DNA from: Clostridium sp. CAG:762
GTDB lineage: Bacteria > Bacillota_I > Bacilli_A > RF39 > UBA660
DNA: 20,007 bases
Direction: 5' to 3'
Assembly (NCBI GenBank): GCA_000432575.1
Contig: HF996780.1
Location: 1-20,007 of the forward strand
Shown in pieces: positions 14,096 to 20,007 of this stretch (within the stretch, counting starts at the first letter, position 1; each line of letters opens with the position of its first letter). The notes under the pieces were generated by a model. That model had not been told where the DNA came from. It made no database searches and saw only the letters and a list, made by a program, of their open reading frames with translations. The position numbers were made by a program, and so were the translations under genes.

Positions 14096-16072
14096 ATGAG
14101 TAAATTTAATGAAAAATTAGTAGTAAATAACATTCGTAGTTTAGGTATTGATATGATACACGAAGCAACTTCAGGTCATCCGGGCATTGTTCTCGGGGCT
14201 TCTCCAATTATCTATACCTTATTTGCCCATCACATGAAATTTCATACAGGATATCCAAATTGGTGCAACAGAGATCGTTTTGTATTATCGGCAGGGCATG
14301 GTTCAGCAATGCTTTATGCCACACTTTTTATGAACGGCTATGATTATACCATCGACGATTTAAAAGCTTTTAGAAGTTTAGGTTCTATTACCCCTGGACA
14401 CCCAGAATATAATATCAACCTTGGCATTGAAATGACAACAGGACCACTAGGACAAGGATTAGGAACCGCGGTCGGCATGGCAATCGCCGAAAAATATTTA
14501 GAAAAAACATTTAATACCAAAAAACATAAAATTTTTGATTATAAAATCTATGTCTTGTGTGGAGAAGGGGATTTAATGGAAGGCATCAGCTATGAAACTG
14601 CCTCATTAGCCTCAAATCTTAAATTAAATAACCTAATCGTATTATATGATTCAAACAAAATAACATTAGATGGAAGTGCCAAACTATCATTTAATGAAAA
14701 CGTCATGGACAGATTTGAAAATATGGGGTGGAACGTTTTAGAAGTATCAAACGGTGAAAACATCCGTGAAATATCAAGAATGATAAAATGGGCTAAACAT
14801 TCAAGAAAACCAACCATCATTCAAATAAACACCACTATTGGTAAATATTCAAAATTAGAAAATACTAACAAAGTTCATGGCACACCACTTGAGGAAGATG
14901 ATATAAAAGAAATTAAGAAAAAACTAAAACTAAAAGACATTCCATTTGATTATGATACAAAAAACAAAGAAGAATACTTAAAATATATTGAAGAAAAACA
15001 TAAAAAACAATATAATGAATGGAAAATAATGTTTGATGAATATGTTATTGATAAAGAAAACAAATTAAAAGATAGCCTTCTTAGCATAATTAATAATGAA
15101 CAAATATTAATTAAATTAGAAAAACTAATAGATGTAAATAACATCTCCAACGACTTATCAATGAGAGAAATCAATAGTTTAATTATGAATACCATATCAA
15201 ACTATATTCCCGAATTTATTGGAGGTTCTGCTGATACAGTAAGTTCAACCAAAACATATTTAAAAGAAAAAGGAGATTTCAGTTCTAAAAACTATGCAGG
15301 GAAAAATATTTTCTATGGTATTCGTGAACATGCCATGGCATCCTCAACCAATGGAATAGCATTAAGCAACTTAAGACCCTTTGCATCAACTTTCCTAACA
15401 TTTGCGGATTACATGAAACCATCAATCAGATTAAGTGCCCTAATGAACATACCATCAACATTCATATTCACCCACGATTCAATTAACATAGGACAAGATG
15501 GACCAACGCATCAACCAATAGAACAACTAGGAATGCTAAGAAGCATACCAAACTTCACCTTATATCGTCCTTGCGATAAAAAAGAACTTATTGGGTGCTG
15601 GAACTTAATCCTAGAACAATCAAAACCATGTGCCTTAATTATTTCAAGAAATAAATCAAAAGAAATAAAATACACATCACCATCATATGTTAAATATGGG
15701 GGCTATGTAATCCATGAATTTGAGAACAAACTAGACCTAATCATCTTAGCAAGTGGCACCGAAGTAAACATAGCACTTTCCGTTGCTAAAAAATTAAAAG
15801 AAGAAGAGCACATCGAAGCGAGAATAATAAGTGTGCCTAACCTAAACATCTTATTAAACCAAGAATCTAATTATTTAAAAGAATTACTACCTAAAAATAT
15901 TAAAAAATATGTAATAGAATATTCAAACGACACTATGTGGTATCAATTAGATAAAGAAATTAATCTAATCAACATGAAAAGTTTTGGGACAAGTGCTAAA
16001 AGTGAAGATGTTATAAAATATTTTGAATTAGATGAAGAATCAATATATAATAAAATAAAAAATGATTTATAA
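14096..16072 (+). CDS. tkt: transketolase
   Basis: 658 residues, the normal length. This thiamine-diphosphate and Mg-dependent enzyme moves two-carbon units between sugar phosphates in the non-oxidative pentose phosphate pathway. Landmarks: SGHPGIVLGASP with H28, GPLGQGLGTAVGMA, the diphosphate-binding GEGDLMEG (156-163; the usual GDG start is GEG), YDSNKITLDG, HGTPL, GIREHAMA with the cofactor-activating E411, and HDSINIGQDGPTHQPIEQL for substrate recognition. The C-terminal domain is complete (LASGTEVNIALSVAKKL). The start has a perfect SD. It is followed by sirA-like and yneF genes, the same order as in Bacillus subtilis. Confidence 0.97.
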   Translation: MSKFNEKLVVNNIRSLGIDMIHEATSGHPGIVLGASPIIYTLFAHHMKFHTGYPNWCNRDRFVLSAGHGSAMLYATLFMNGYDYTIDDLKAFRSLGSITPGHPEYNINLGIEMTTGPLGQGLGTAVGMAIAEKYLEKTFNTKKHKIFDYKIYVLCGEGDLMEGISYETASLASNLKLNNLIVLYDSNKITLDGSAKLSFNENVMDRFENMGWNVLEVSNGENIREISRMIKWAKHSRKPTIIQINTTIGKYSKLENTNKVHGTPLEEDDIKEIKKKLKLKDIPFDYDTKNKEEYLKYIEEKHKKQYNEWKIMFDEYVIDKENKLKDSLLSIINNEQILIKLEKLIDVNNISNDLSMREINSLIMNTISNYIPEFIGGSADTVSSTKTYLKEKGDFSSKNYAGKNIFYGIREHAMASSTNGIALSNLRPFASTFLTFADYMKPSIRLSALMNIPSTFIFTHDSINIGQDGPTHQPIEQLGMLRSIPNFTLYRPCDKKELIGCWNLILEQSKPCALIISRNKSKEIKYTSPSYVKYGGYVIHEFENKLDLIILASGTEVNIALSVAKKLKEEEHIEARIISVPNLNILLNQESNYLKELLPKNIKKYVIEYSNDTMWYQLDKEINLINMKSFGTSAKSEDVIKYFELDEESIYNKIKNDL

Positions 16073-16078
16073 CAAAAA

Positions 16079-16106
16079 TTGACAAAAAATAATTTATTAG
16101 TATTAT
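16079..16106 (+). promoter_or_regulatory. probable promoter for the sirA-like gene
   Basis: TTGACA at 16079-16084 and TATTAT at 16101-16106 with a 16-bp spacer. An alternative -10 TATAAT at 16106-16111 would need a 21-bp spacer. Confidence 0.5.
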
Positions 16107-16127
16107 ATAATTAATATTGGTGATAGA

Positions 16128-16565
16128 ATGAGAACATACTATGTATTTAATATTAATAATTATTTTTCCTATATTTATAAGAAAAAACCATATAAAATAT
16201 ATAAAATGTTAGAAAGTATAATGAAAGAAAATGCTCACGATATGGTTTTAAGCTATAAACTATTTGAACAAATAGCTTTATCATTTAATAAAAATAAATT
16301 AAATGCTTACTTTAAATTCAACTATGAAACTAACCCTAATTACTATTATAAAGATAATATTCATGTTATCATGAATAATAATGAATATACTAAATTAGTA
16401 ATTACTAATTCAAATATTAAAATAAAAACCAATATTAACTTTCCAATATTCCTAAAAAGTATTTATGAATATAAAGAAAACATATTTATATGTGATTTTG
16501 TAAATAAAGACTATTTTTGGTTAGAAAGCATTGAAAAAAACGAAAAAGAATTGTCAAAAACATAA
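16128..16565 (+). CDS. sirA: SirA-like protein (replication inhibitor family)
   Basis: 145 residues, close to Bacillus SirA (about 148). It begins MRTYYVFNINNYFSYIY, like the MR.YY.F.I start of SirA/YneE proteins, and the remainder is Tyr/Asn/Lys-rich without membrane segments. Its place between tkt and yneF is exactly that of sirA (yneE) in Bacillus subtilis, which strengthens a weak sequence similarity. SirA there binds domain I of DnaA and stops new rounds of replication early in sporulation. Whether this organism sporulates cannot be seen here, so the role may differ. The SD is weak (GGTGAT). Confidence 0.6.
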   Translation: MRTYYVFNINNYFSYIYKKKPYKIYKMLESIMKENAHDMVLSYKLFEQIALSFNKNKLNAYFKFNYETNPNYYYKDNIHVIMNNNEYTKLVITNSNIKIKTNINFPIFLKSIYEYKENIFICDFVNKDYFWLESIEKNEKELSKT

Positions 16566-16579
16566 AAATCTAGTAAAAT
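16551..16579 (+). promoter_or_regulatory. promoter for yneF, inside the end of the sirA-like gene
   Basis: TTGTCA (16551-16556), 17-bp spacer, TAAAAT (16574-16579), 20 nt before ATG 16599. It overlaps the last codons of the preceding gene, and the SD TTGGAGG lies between. Confidence 0.5.
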
Positions 16580-16598
16580 AAAGTTTGGAGGTAAAAAA

Positions 16599-16808
16599 AT
16601 GATTTGGGATATATTATATTTATTAATTGGATTAATCATTGGAGGATTATTAGGTTTCTTTATATCAAAGAAATATATGCAAAAATACCTAAAACAAAAT
16701 CCACCAATCAATGAACAAATGATTAAAACAATGATGAGTAGCATGGGCAGAACCCCATCACAAAAACAAGTCAATCAAATGATGCAACAAATGAAAAAAT
16801 ATATGTAA
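16599..16808 (+). CDS. yneF: YneF family (UPF0154) small membrane protein
   Basis: 69 residues. One N-terminal membrane helix (about 3-23, LYLLIGLIIGGLLGFFISKK) is followed by a short cytoplasmic tail. The tail contains NPPINEQMIKTMMSSMGRTPSQKQVNQM, written here only to show the family pattern: NPPI.E.MI..MM..MGR.PS.K...Q. This is the UPF0154/YneF signature, and the length is typical. The function of the family is unknown. Position after tkt and a sirA-like gene matches Bacillus. The SD is TTGGAGG with good spacing. Confidence 0.9.
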   Translation: MIWDILYLLIGLIIGGLLGFFISKKYMQKYLKQNPPINEQMIKTMMSSMGRTPSQKQVNQMMQQMKKYM

Positions 16809-16833
16809 AAAAAGACTATTTTATAAAAATACC

Positions 16834-16862
16834 TTGCAATTTCTATAAAAATAGTTTATTAT
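16834..16862 (+). promoter_or_regulatory. promoter of rpsO
   Basis: TTGCAA (16834-16839), 17 bases, TATTAT (16857-16862). Transcription would start near 16869, just at the base of the leader structure. The spacer overlaps an imperfect inverted repeat (16815-16825 with 16844-16855) that could end yneF transcripts. Confidence 0.6.
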
Positions 16863-16869
16863 ATTAATG

Positions 16870-16914
16870 TTCCTATATCTTGGAATATTCGTACCTCTTA
16901 CGATATTCTAGGAA
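16870..16914 (+). promoter_or_regulatory. structured rpsO leader, candidate S15 autoregulatory element
   Basis: An outer stem TTCCTA (16870-16875) with TAGGAA (16909-16914) encloses a ten-base-pair hairpin. Its arms are GAATATTCGTA (16883-16893) and TACGATATTC (16899-16908), with one bulged T and loop CCTCT. It occupies almost the whole leader before the SD. Autoregulation of rpsO by S15 binding to leader RNA is well known in several bacteria; that this fold does so is inferred. Confidence 0.55.
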
Positions 16915-16945
16915 TTAGGTGAAAAATAATAAAGGAGGAATTGAA

Positions 16946-17215
16946 ATGGCTTTAAAGAAAGAAGTTAAAAGCAAAATTATTAAGGAGTTCCAAAAAGATG
17001 CAAATGATACAGGTTCTCCAGAAGTACAAATTGCAATTTTAACAAAAGAAATCGAAGCTTTAACAGAACATCTTAAAAATAACAAACAAGATAAACATTC
17101 AAAACGTGGATTACTTATGAAAGTAGGAAAACGTAGAAGTCTTTTAAATTATTTATTAGAAAATGATGTTAAACGTTATCGAGCAATTATCCAAAAATTA
17201 GGATTAAGAAAATAA
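16946..17215 (+). CDS. rpsO: 30S ribosomal protein S15
   Basis: 89 residues, the exact family length. Begins MALKKEVKSKIIKEF and contains DTGSPEVQIAILT, the DKHSKRGLLMKVGKRRSLL core that contacts the 16S rRNA three-way junction, and ends IQKLGLRK. ATG 16946 follows a consensus AAAGGAGG (16931-16938); the in-frame GTG at 16919 is inside the leader structure and is not used. S15 is a primary binder of the small-subunit central domain. It precedes pnp, as in most bacteria. Confidence 0.97.
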   Translation: MALKKEVKSKIIKEFQKDANDTGSPEVQIAILTKEIEALTEHLKNNKQDKHSKRGLLMKVGKRRSLLNYLLENDVKRYRAIIQKLGLRK

Positions 17216-17222
17216 AAAAGGT

Positions 17223-17248
17223 AGGCACTCTTTTTTCGAGTGCCTTTA
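17223..17248 (+). terminator. hairpin between rpsO and pnp
   Basis: AGGCACTC (17223-17230), loop TTTTTTC, GAGTGCCT (17238-17245), then only TTT. It is a stable stem with a short T tail: a partial terminator or an RNase processing site, as known for rpsO-pnp transcripts. Confidence 0.65.
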
Positions 17249-17267
17249 AAATGTATTTAAACAATAA

Positions 17268-17276
17268 TGTTATAAT
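17268..17276 (+). promoter_or_regulatory. extended -10 promoter for pnp
   Basis: TGTTATAAT: TGn plus TATAAT (17271-17276). The start would be near 17283, giving a 35-nt leader to ATG 17318. The -35 is not convincing. Confidence 0.6.
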
Positions 17277-17317
17277 AAAACATTTAGCATAAAGATAAAT
17301 AGAATAGGAGTAATTAA

Positions 17318-19462
17318 ATGGAAAAAAACATTTTTAAATTAAATTTTAGAGGAAGAGAATTAATAGTAGAACATGGAGAACTTGCTAAACAAGCCCATGG
17401 AGCGGTTTTAGTAAGATATGGAGATACCGTAGTATTATCAACTGCAGTAGTATCTAAAAATGCTAATATCCTATCAGATTTCTTTCCACTTATGGTATTA
17501 TATCAAGAAAAATTATATTCAGTAGGTAAAATACCAGGTGGATTCATTAAAAGAGAAGGTAGACCAACCGAAGCAGCAACCCTTGGAGCAAGAATGATAG
17601 ATAGACCAATGCGACCTCTTTTCCCAGAGAACTTTAGAAATGAAGTTCAAGTAGTAAATACCATCTTATCAGTAGACCAAGATAACACTCCTGAAATGAC
17701 CGCATTATTTGGTTCCTCTTTGGCAACCTCAATAAGCCAAATTCCATTCAATGGACCAGTTGCGGGAGTTAAAGTAGGAAGGATTAACGGAGAATTTATT
17801 ATCAACCCAACCGCTGAACAAACAGAATTAAGCGACATTGATCTAACAGTTGCAGGAACTAAAGATGCTATCAACATGGTAGAAGCAGGAGCCAAAGAAG
17901 TAAGCGAAAAAGATATGCTTGATGCATTAATGTTTGGCCACGATGCTATTAAAGAACTTGTTGCATTTCAAGAAGAAATCATTGACAAAATTGGTGTTAC
18001 CAAGATGGATTATGAAGTCTTAGAAATCACTGATGAATTAAAAGAAGAAATAAACACTCTTGCCCACGATGATCTTGACAAAGCTTTTAGAATAAAAGAT
18101 AAACTAGAAAAATATGAGGCTATAGACAAAATTAAAGAAAACATTCTAGAAAAATACGAAAATGAGAACCAAAACTTAAAAGAAGCAGAATTAAAAGAAC
18201 TATTAACCAAAGTATCCTTGGTTTTAGCGGACATCGAATACAAAATATTTAGAAACATCGTAGTTACCGAAAAAACTAGGGCTGATGGTCGTACTATGAC
18301 TGAAATAAGACCAATTTCCACTGATATTGATTTATTACCTAGAACTCATGGATCTGCCTTATTCACAAGAGGACAAACTCAAAGCCTATCAACTGTAACA
18401 CTAGGAGCCCTTGGAGAACATCAAATATTAGATGGACTTGGCATCGAAGACGAAAAAAGATTTATGTTACATTACAACTTCCCTGCATTCTCAGTTGGAG
18501 AAACAGGAAGATATGGATCCCCTGGAAGAAGAGAAATTGGTCATGGAGCCTTAGGAGAAAGAGCCTTATTACAAGTAATTCCAAGTGAAGAAGAATTTCC
18601 ATATACAATAAGAGTAGTATCAGAGATATTAGAAAGTAATGGATCCTCATCACAAGCATCCATCTGTGCTGGATGTATGGCTCTTATGGCGGCAGGAGTA
18701 CCAATAAAAGCCCCAGTTGCAGGAATTGCCATGGGACTAATCACTAATAATGATGACTACACAATATTAACAGATATTCAAGGAATGGAAGATCATTTAG
18801 GAGACATGGACTTTAAAGTCGCAGGTACTAGAAAAGGCATTACTGCTTTACAAATGGATATAAAAATAAGTGGCATCAGTAAAAAAATATTAAAAGAAGC
18901 ACTTGCTCAAGCTAAAGAAGCCAGAATGGAAATATTAGATAAAATAGAAGCACAAATTGAAAAGCCAAGAGAAGAAGTGTCAAAATATGCACCTAAAACA
19001 ATGACATTCATGATAAACCCAGACAAAATAAAAGATGTCATTGGTAAAGGTGGAGAAATGATTACTAAGATTATCTTAGAATGTAGCAATGTTAAAAGTG
19101 TTAACGATATCAATGCTGTCAAGGTTGATCTTGAAGATGATGGAAGAGTTATAATCTATCATACAAATAAAGAAATAATCGAAAATACAGCAGAAAGAAT
19201 CAAAGATATTTGTAAAGAAGTAGAGTTTGGCAAAGTATATAACTGCAAAGTAGTTAAAGTAGAAGACTTTGGAGCATTTGTTGAACTATGGCCTGGATGT
19301 GAAGGATTAATTCACATATCACAGCTTGATACAAAAAGAGTAGAAAAAACAAGTGATGTAGTCAAAGTAGGAGACGAAGTTTTAGCAATAGCAACAGGTT
19401 ATGACAAAAAAGGAAAAATTAATCTTTCAAGAAAAGAACTACTTAACAAAAAAGATAAATAA
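17318..19462 (+). CDS. pnp: polyribonucleotide nucleotidyltransferase (PNPase)
   Basis: 714 residues. A phosphorolytic 3'-5' exoribonuclease acting as a trimer, central to mRNA decay. Domains in order: first RNase PH core (1-~210, AHGAVLVRYGDTVVLSTAV, REGRPTEAATLGARMIDRP), helical linker (~215-300), second RNase PH core with the active site (~310-545: TRADGRTMTEIRPI, LFTRGQTQSL, SSQASICAG, EDHLGDMDFKVAGT with the catalytic Asp pair), KH domain (~565-620, VIGKGGEMITKI; usual form IG.GG), and S1 domain (~630-705, GKVYNCKVVKVEDFGAFVEL, GLIHISQL). Nothing is truncated. TDIQGMEDH replaces the usual SDI.GDEDH just before the active site, a small divergence. The ATG has SD AGGAG. Confidence 0.97.
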   Translation: MEKNIFKLNFRGRELIVEHGELAKQAHGAVLVRYGDTVVLSTAVVSKNANILSDFFPLMVLYQEKLYSVGKIPGGFIKREGRPTEAATLGARMIDRPMRPLFPENFRNEVQVVNTILSVDQDNTPEMTALFGSSLATSISQIPFNGPVAGVKVGRINGEFIINPTAEQTELSDIDLTVAGTKDAINMVEAGAKEVSEKDMLDALMFGHDAIKELVAFQEEIIDKIGVTKMDYEVLEITDELKEEINTLAHDDLDKAFRIKDKLEKYEAIDKIKENILEKYENENQNLKEAELKELLTKVSLVLADIEYKIFRNIVVTEKTRADGRTMTEIRPISTDIDLLPRTHGSALFTRGQTQSLSTVTLGALGEHQILDGLGIEDEKRFMLHYNFPAFSVGETGRYGSPGRREIGHGALGERALLQVIPSEEEFPYTIRVVSEILESNGSSSQASICAGCMALMAAGVPIKAPVAGIAMGLITNNDDYTILTDIQGMEDHLGDMDFKVAGTRKGITALQMDIKISGISKKILKEALAQAKEARMEILDKIEAQIEKPREEVSKYAPKTMTFMINPDKIKDVIGKGGEMITKIILECSNVKSVNDINAVKVDLEDDGRVIIYHTNKEIIENTAERIKDICKEVEFGKVYNCKVVKVEDFGAFVELWPGCEGLIHISQLDTKRVEKTSDVVKVGDEVLAIATGYDKKGKINLSRKELLNKKDK

Positions 19463-19463
19463 T

Positions 19464-19495
19464 AAAAAGAACTAACTAAAAAATTAGTTCTTTTT
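19464..19495. terminator. strong, possibly bidirectional terminator after pnp
   Basis: AAAAAGAACTAA (19464-19475) pairs over 12 bases with TTAGTTCTTTTT (19484-19495). Both strands carry T runs, so it can also end the transcript of the minus-strand repressor gene. Confidence 0.85.
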
Positions 19496-19503
19496 ATACG
19501 TTT

Positions 19504-19522
19504 GCTATGCAGTTATAGTTCT
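19504..19522 (-). repeat. dispersed 19-20 bp repeat, copy 3 (inverted)
   Basis: On the minus strand it reads AGAACTATAACTGCATAGC, 18 of 19 identical to the copy at 6155-6173. In the sense of the minus-strand repressor gene it lies about 90 nt after the stop codon and just before the shared terminator, the same relative position as copy 1. Confidence 0.65.
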
Positions 19523-19614
19523 CTAAATCTACTTAATACAGAATTCTTTCTTTATAACTAATTAATAATTATATGTAACAAATAATACTTATTTACATTA
19601 ATCTTATTAACTTA

Positions 19615-19842
19615 TTATTTAGTTTCTTTCTTTCTTGGATAAGGTCTAATATCATTAGTTAATCCTAATATATAATTAATACTTGTATCATAAAAGACAG
19701 CAAGTTTTTTTAATACCTCAGTAGGTATATCATTAGTTTCAGTTTCATATTGTGAATATCCTGTCTGAGACATATCTAATATCTTAGCAATATCTTTTTG
19801 GAACATATCTTTATCTTCTCTTAAATCTTTTAATCTATTCAT
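19615..19842 (-). CDS. Cro/CI-type helix-turn-helix repressor, 75 aa
   Basis: 75 residues made of a single HTH_3 (XRE) domain: LKDLREDKDMFQKDIAKILDMSQTGYSQYE (helix 2 KDIAKIL, recognition helix SQTGYSQYE), then IPTEVLKKLAVFYDTSINYILG, the standard fourth and fifth helices, and a short basic tail. No ligand or dimerisation domain follows. The start codon has SD GAGGTG on the minus strand. It is divergent from a short frame at 19957, and the space between holds one perfect and two imperfect inverted repeats, the layout of a self-regulating phage- or plasmid-type switch. A role as antitoxin or element repressor is possible. Confidence 0.9.
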   Translation of the reverse strand: MNRLKDLREDKDMFQKDIAKILDMSQTGYSQYETETNDIPTEVLKKLAVFYDTSINYILGLTNDIRPYPRKKETK

Positions 19843-19866
19843 ATTTACACCTCAATAAAATATTAC

Positions 19867-19887
19867 TATAACTTAAATTAAGGTATT
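19867..19887. promoter_or_regulatory. imperfect operator O1 near the repressor gene
   Basis: TATAACTTAA, central A, TTAAGGTATT: the same half-site as the perfect palindrome with two changes in the right arm. It abuts a possible -10 for the repressor (TATAGT on the minus strand, plus-strand 19865-19870), so binding would repress the regulator itself. Confidence 0.55.
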
Positions 19888-19914
19888 GAATTATAACTTA
19901 ATTTAAGTTATAAT
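19886..19914 (+). promoter_or_regulatory. divergent promoter overlapped by operator O2
   Basis: TTGAAT (19886-19891), 17-bp spacer, TATAAT (19909-19914). A perfect 12+1+12 inverted repeat covers 19890-19914 (ATTATAACTTAA, T, TTAAGTTATAAT), that is the spacer and the -10. A protein bound there would block RNA polymerase. Confidence 0.75.
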
Positions 19915-19922
19915 AAACTTAG

Positions 19923-19941
19923 ATAACCTAAAATAAGTTAT
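19923..19941. promoter_or_regulatory. imperfect operator O3
   Basis: ATAACCTA, AAA, TAAGTTAT: arms match at seven of eight positions and share the ATAAC/GTTAT ends of O2. It lies just downstream of the divergent promoter. Confidence 0.45.
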
Positions 19942-19956
19942 ATAGAAGGAGAAAAT

Positions 19957-19989
19957 ATGAAGAAATTAAAAAAAAAGAATACCACTTAA
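19957..19989 (+). pseudogene. start of divergent gene, frameshifted at a run of nine A
   Basis: After SD AAGGAG, ATG 19957 reads only MKKLKKKNTT before TAA at 19987-19989. Removing one A (or adding two) in the run 19968-19976 gives MKKLKKRIPLKYIYVL, which stays open to the window end and looks like the basic start and first membrane helix of a membrane protein. Sequencing error, decay and phase variation are all possible. Confidence 0.45.
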
Positions 19990-20007
19990 ATATATATATG
20001 TATTAAG

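Noticed and set aside
17647..18744. Minus-strand frames inside pnp
   Set aside because: Opposite-strand shadows of a fully conserved gene, without SD or motifs.
1..20007. Use of TGA as tryptophan (Mycoplasma code)
   Set aside because: Core genes (tkt, pnp, rpsO, ftsW) are full length under the standard code and tryptophans are TGG.

Overview
The window is very AT-rich DNA from a Gram-positive (Bacillota) bacterium. It most resembles the uncultured, gut-type, reduced-genome Bacilli (RF39/Mollicutes-like lineages). Grounds: AT-rich codon choice, strong SD sequences (AAGGAGG), TTGACA/TATAAT or TGn-extended -10 promoters, a Bacillus-like tkt-sirA-yneF order, rpsO followed by pnp, a single-membrane secretion logic (signal peptide plus NPKTG anchor), and many intrinsic terminators. 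The standard code fits: tryptophans are TGG and core genes are full length. Every recognisable stop is TAA or TAG, never TGA. The genus is not decidable from this sequence.

Layout. 1-300: the 3' end of a gene whose C-terminus looks like a diversity-generating retroelement (DGR) variable region. It is clearly more GC-rich than everything around it and is followed by a copy of a 19-20 bp repeat and a terminator. 313-4161: an ftsW-like SEDS gene, a cysteine-rich single-pass surface protein with a pilin-like domain, an unknown small protein and an HD-domain phosphohydrolase. 4223-4299: tRNA-Arg(CCT). 4300-4961: a decayed, internally deleted IS200/IS605-type tnpB remnant. 4962-5531: a coiled-coil protein of unknown function. 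5532-6320: a long gene-poor stretch with hairpins, a second copy of the repeat and a consensus promoter.

6321-12463 is the most distinctive region, a five-gene unit: a membrane-anchored substrate-binding-like protein fused to a von Willebrand A (VWA) domain; an XpaC-like membrane protein; a second anchored substrate-binding-like protein; a TelA/YaaN (toxic-anion resistance family) protein; and, after a terminator hairpin, a CbxX/SpoVK-type AAA+ ATPase with a degenerate N-terminal half. XpaC and TelA are neighbours in Bacillus. Here they appear built into a larger assembly pairing an outside ligand sensor and MIDAS adhesion domain with a cytoplasmic ATPase. Its substrate and function are unknown, and it is the best candidate here for an undescribed system. 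A secreted protein with an NPKTG cell-wall sorting signal follows (12530-14020).

14096-19462 is housekeeping: transketolase, a SirA-like protein, YneF, ribosomal protein S15 (with a structured leader) and PNPase, each with recognisable promoters or terminators. The right edge (19504-20007) holds a third copy of the repeat, a small Cro/CI-type repressor on the minus strand, a control region with one perfect and two imperfect inverted repeats, and the start of a divergent gene that is frameshifted at a run of nine A.
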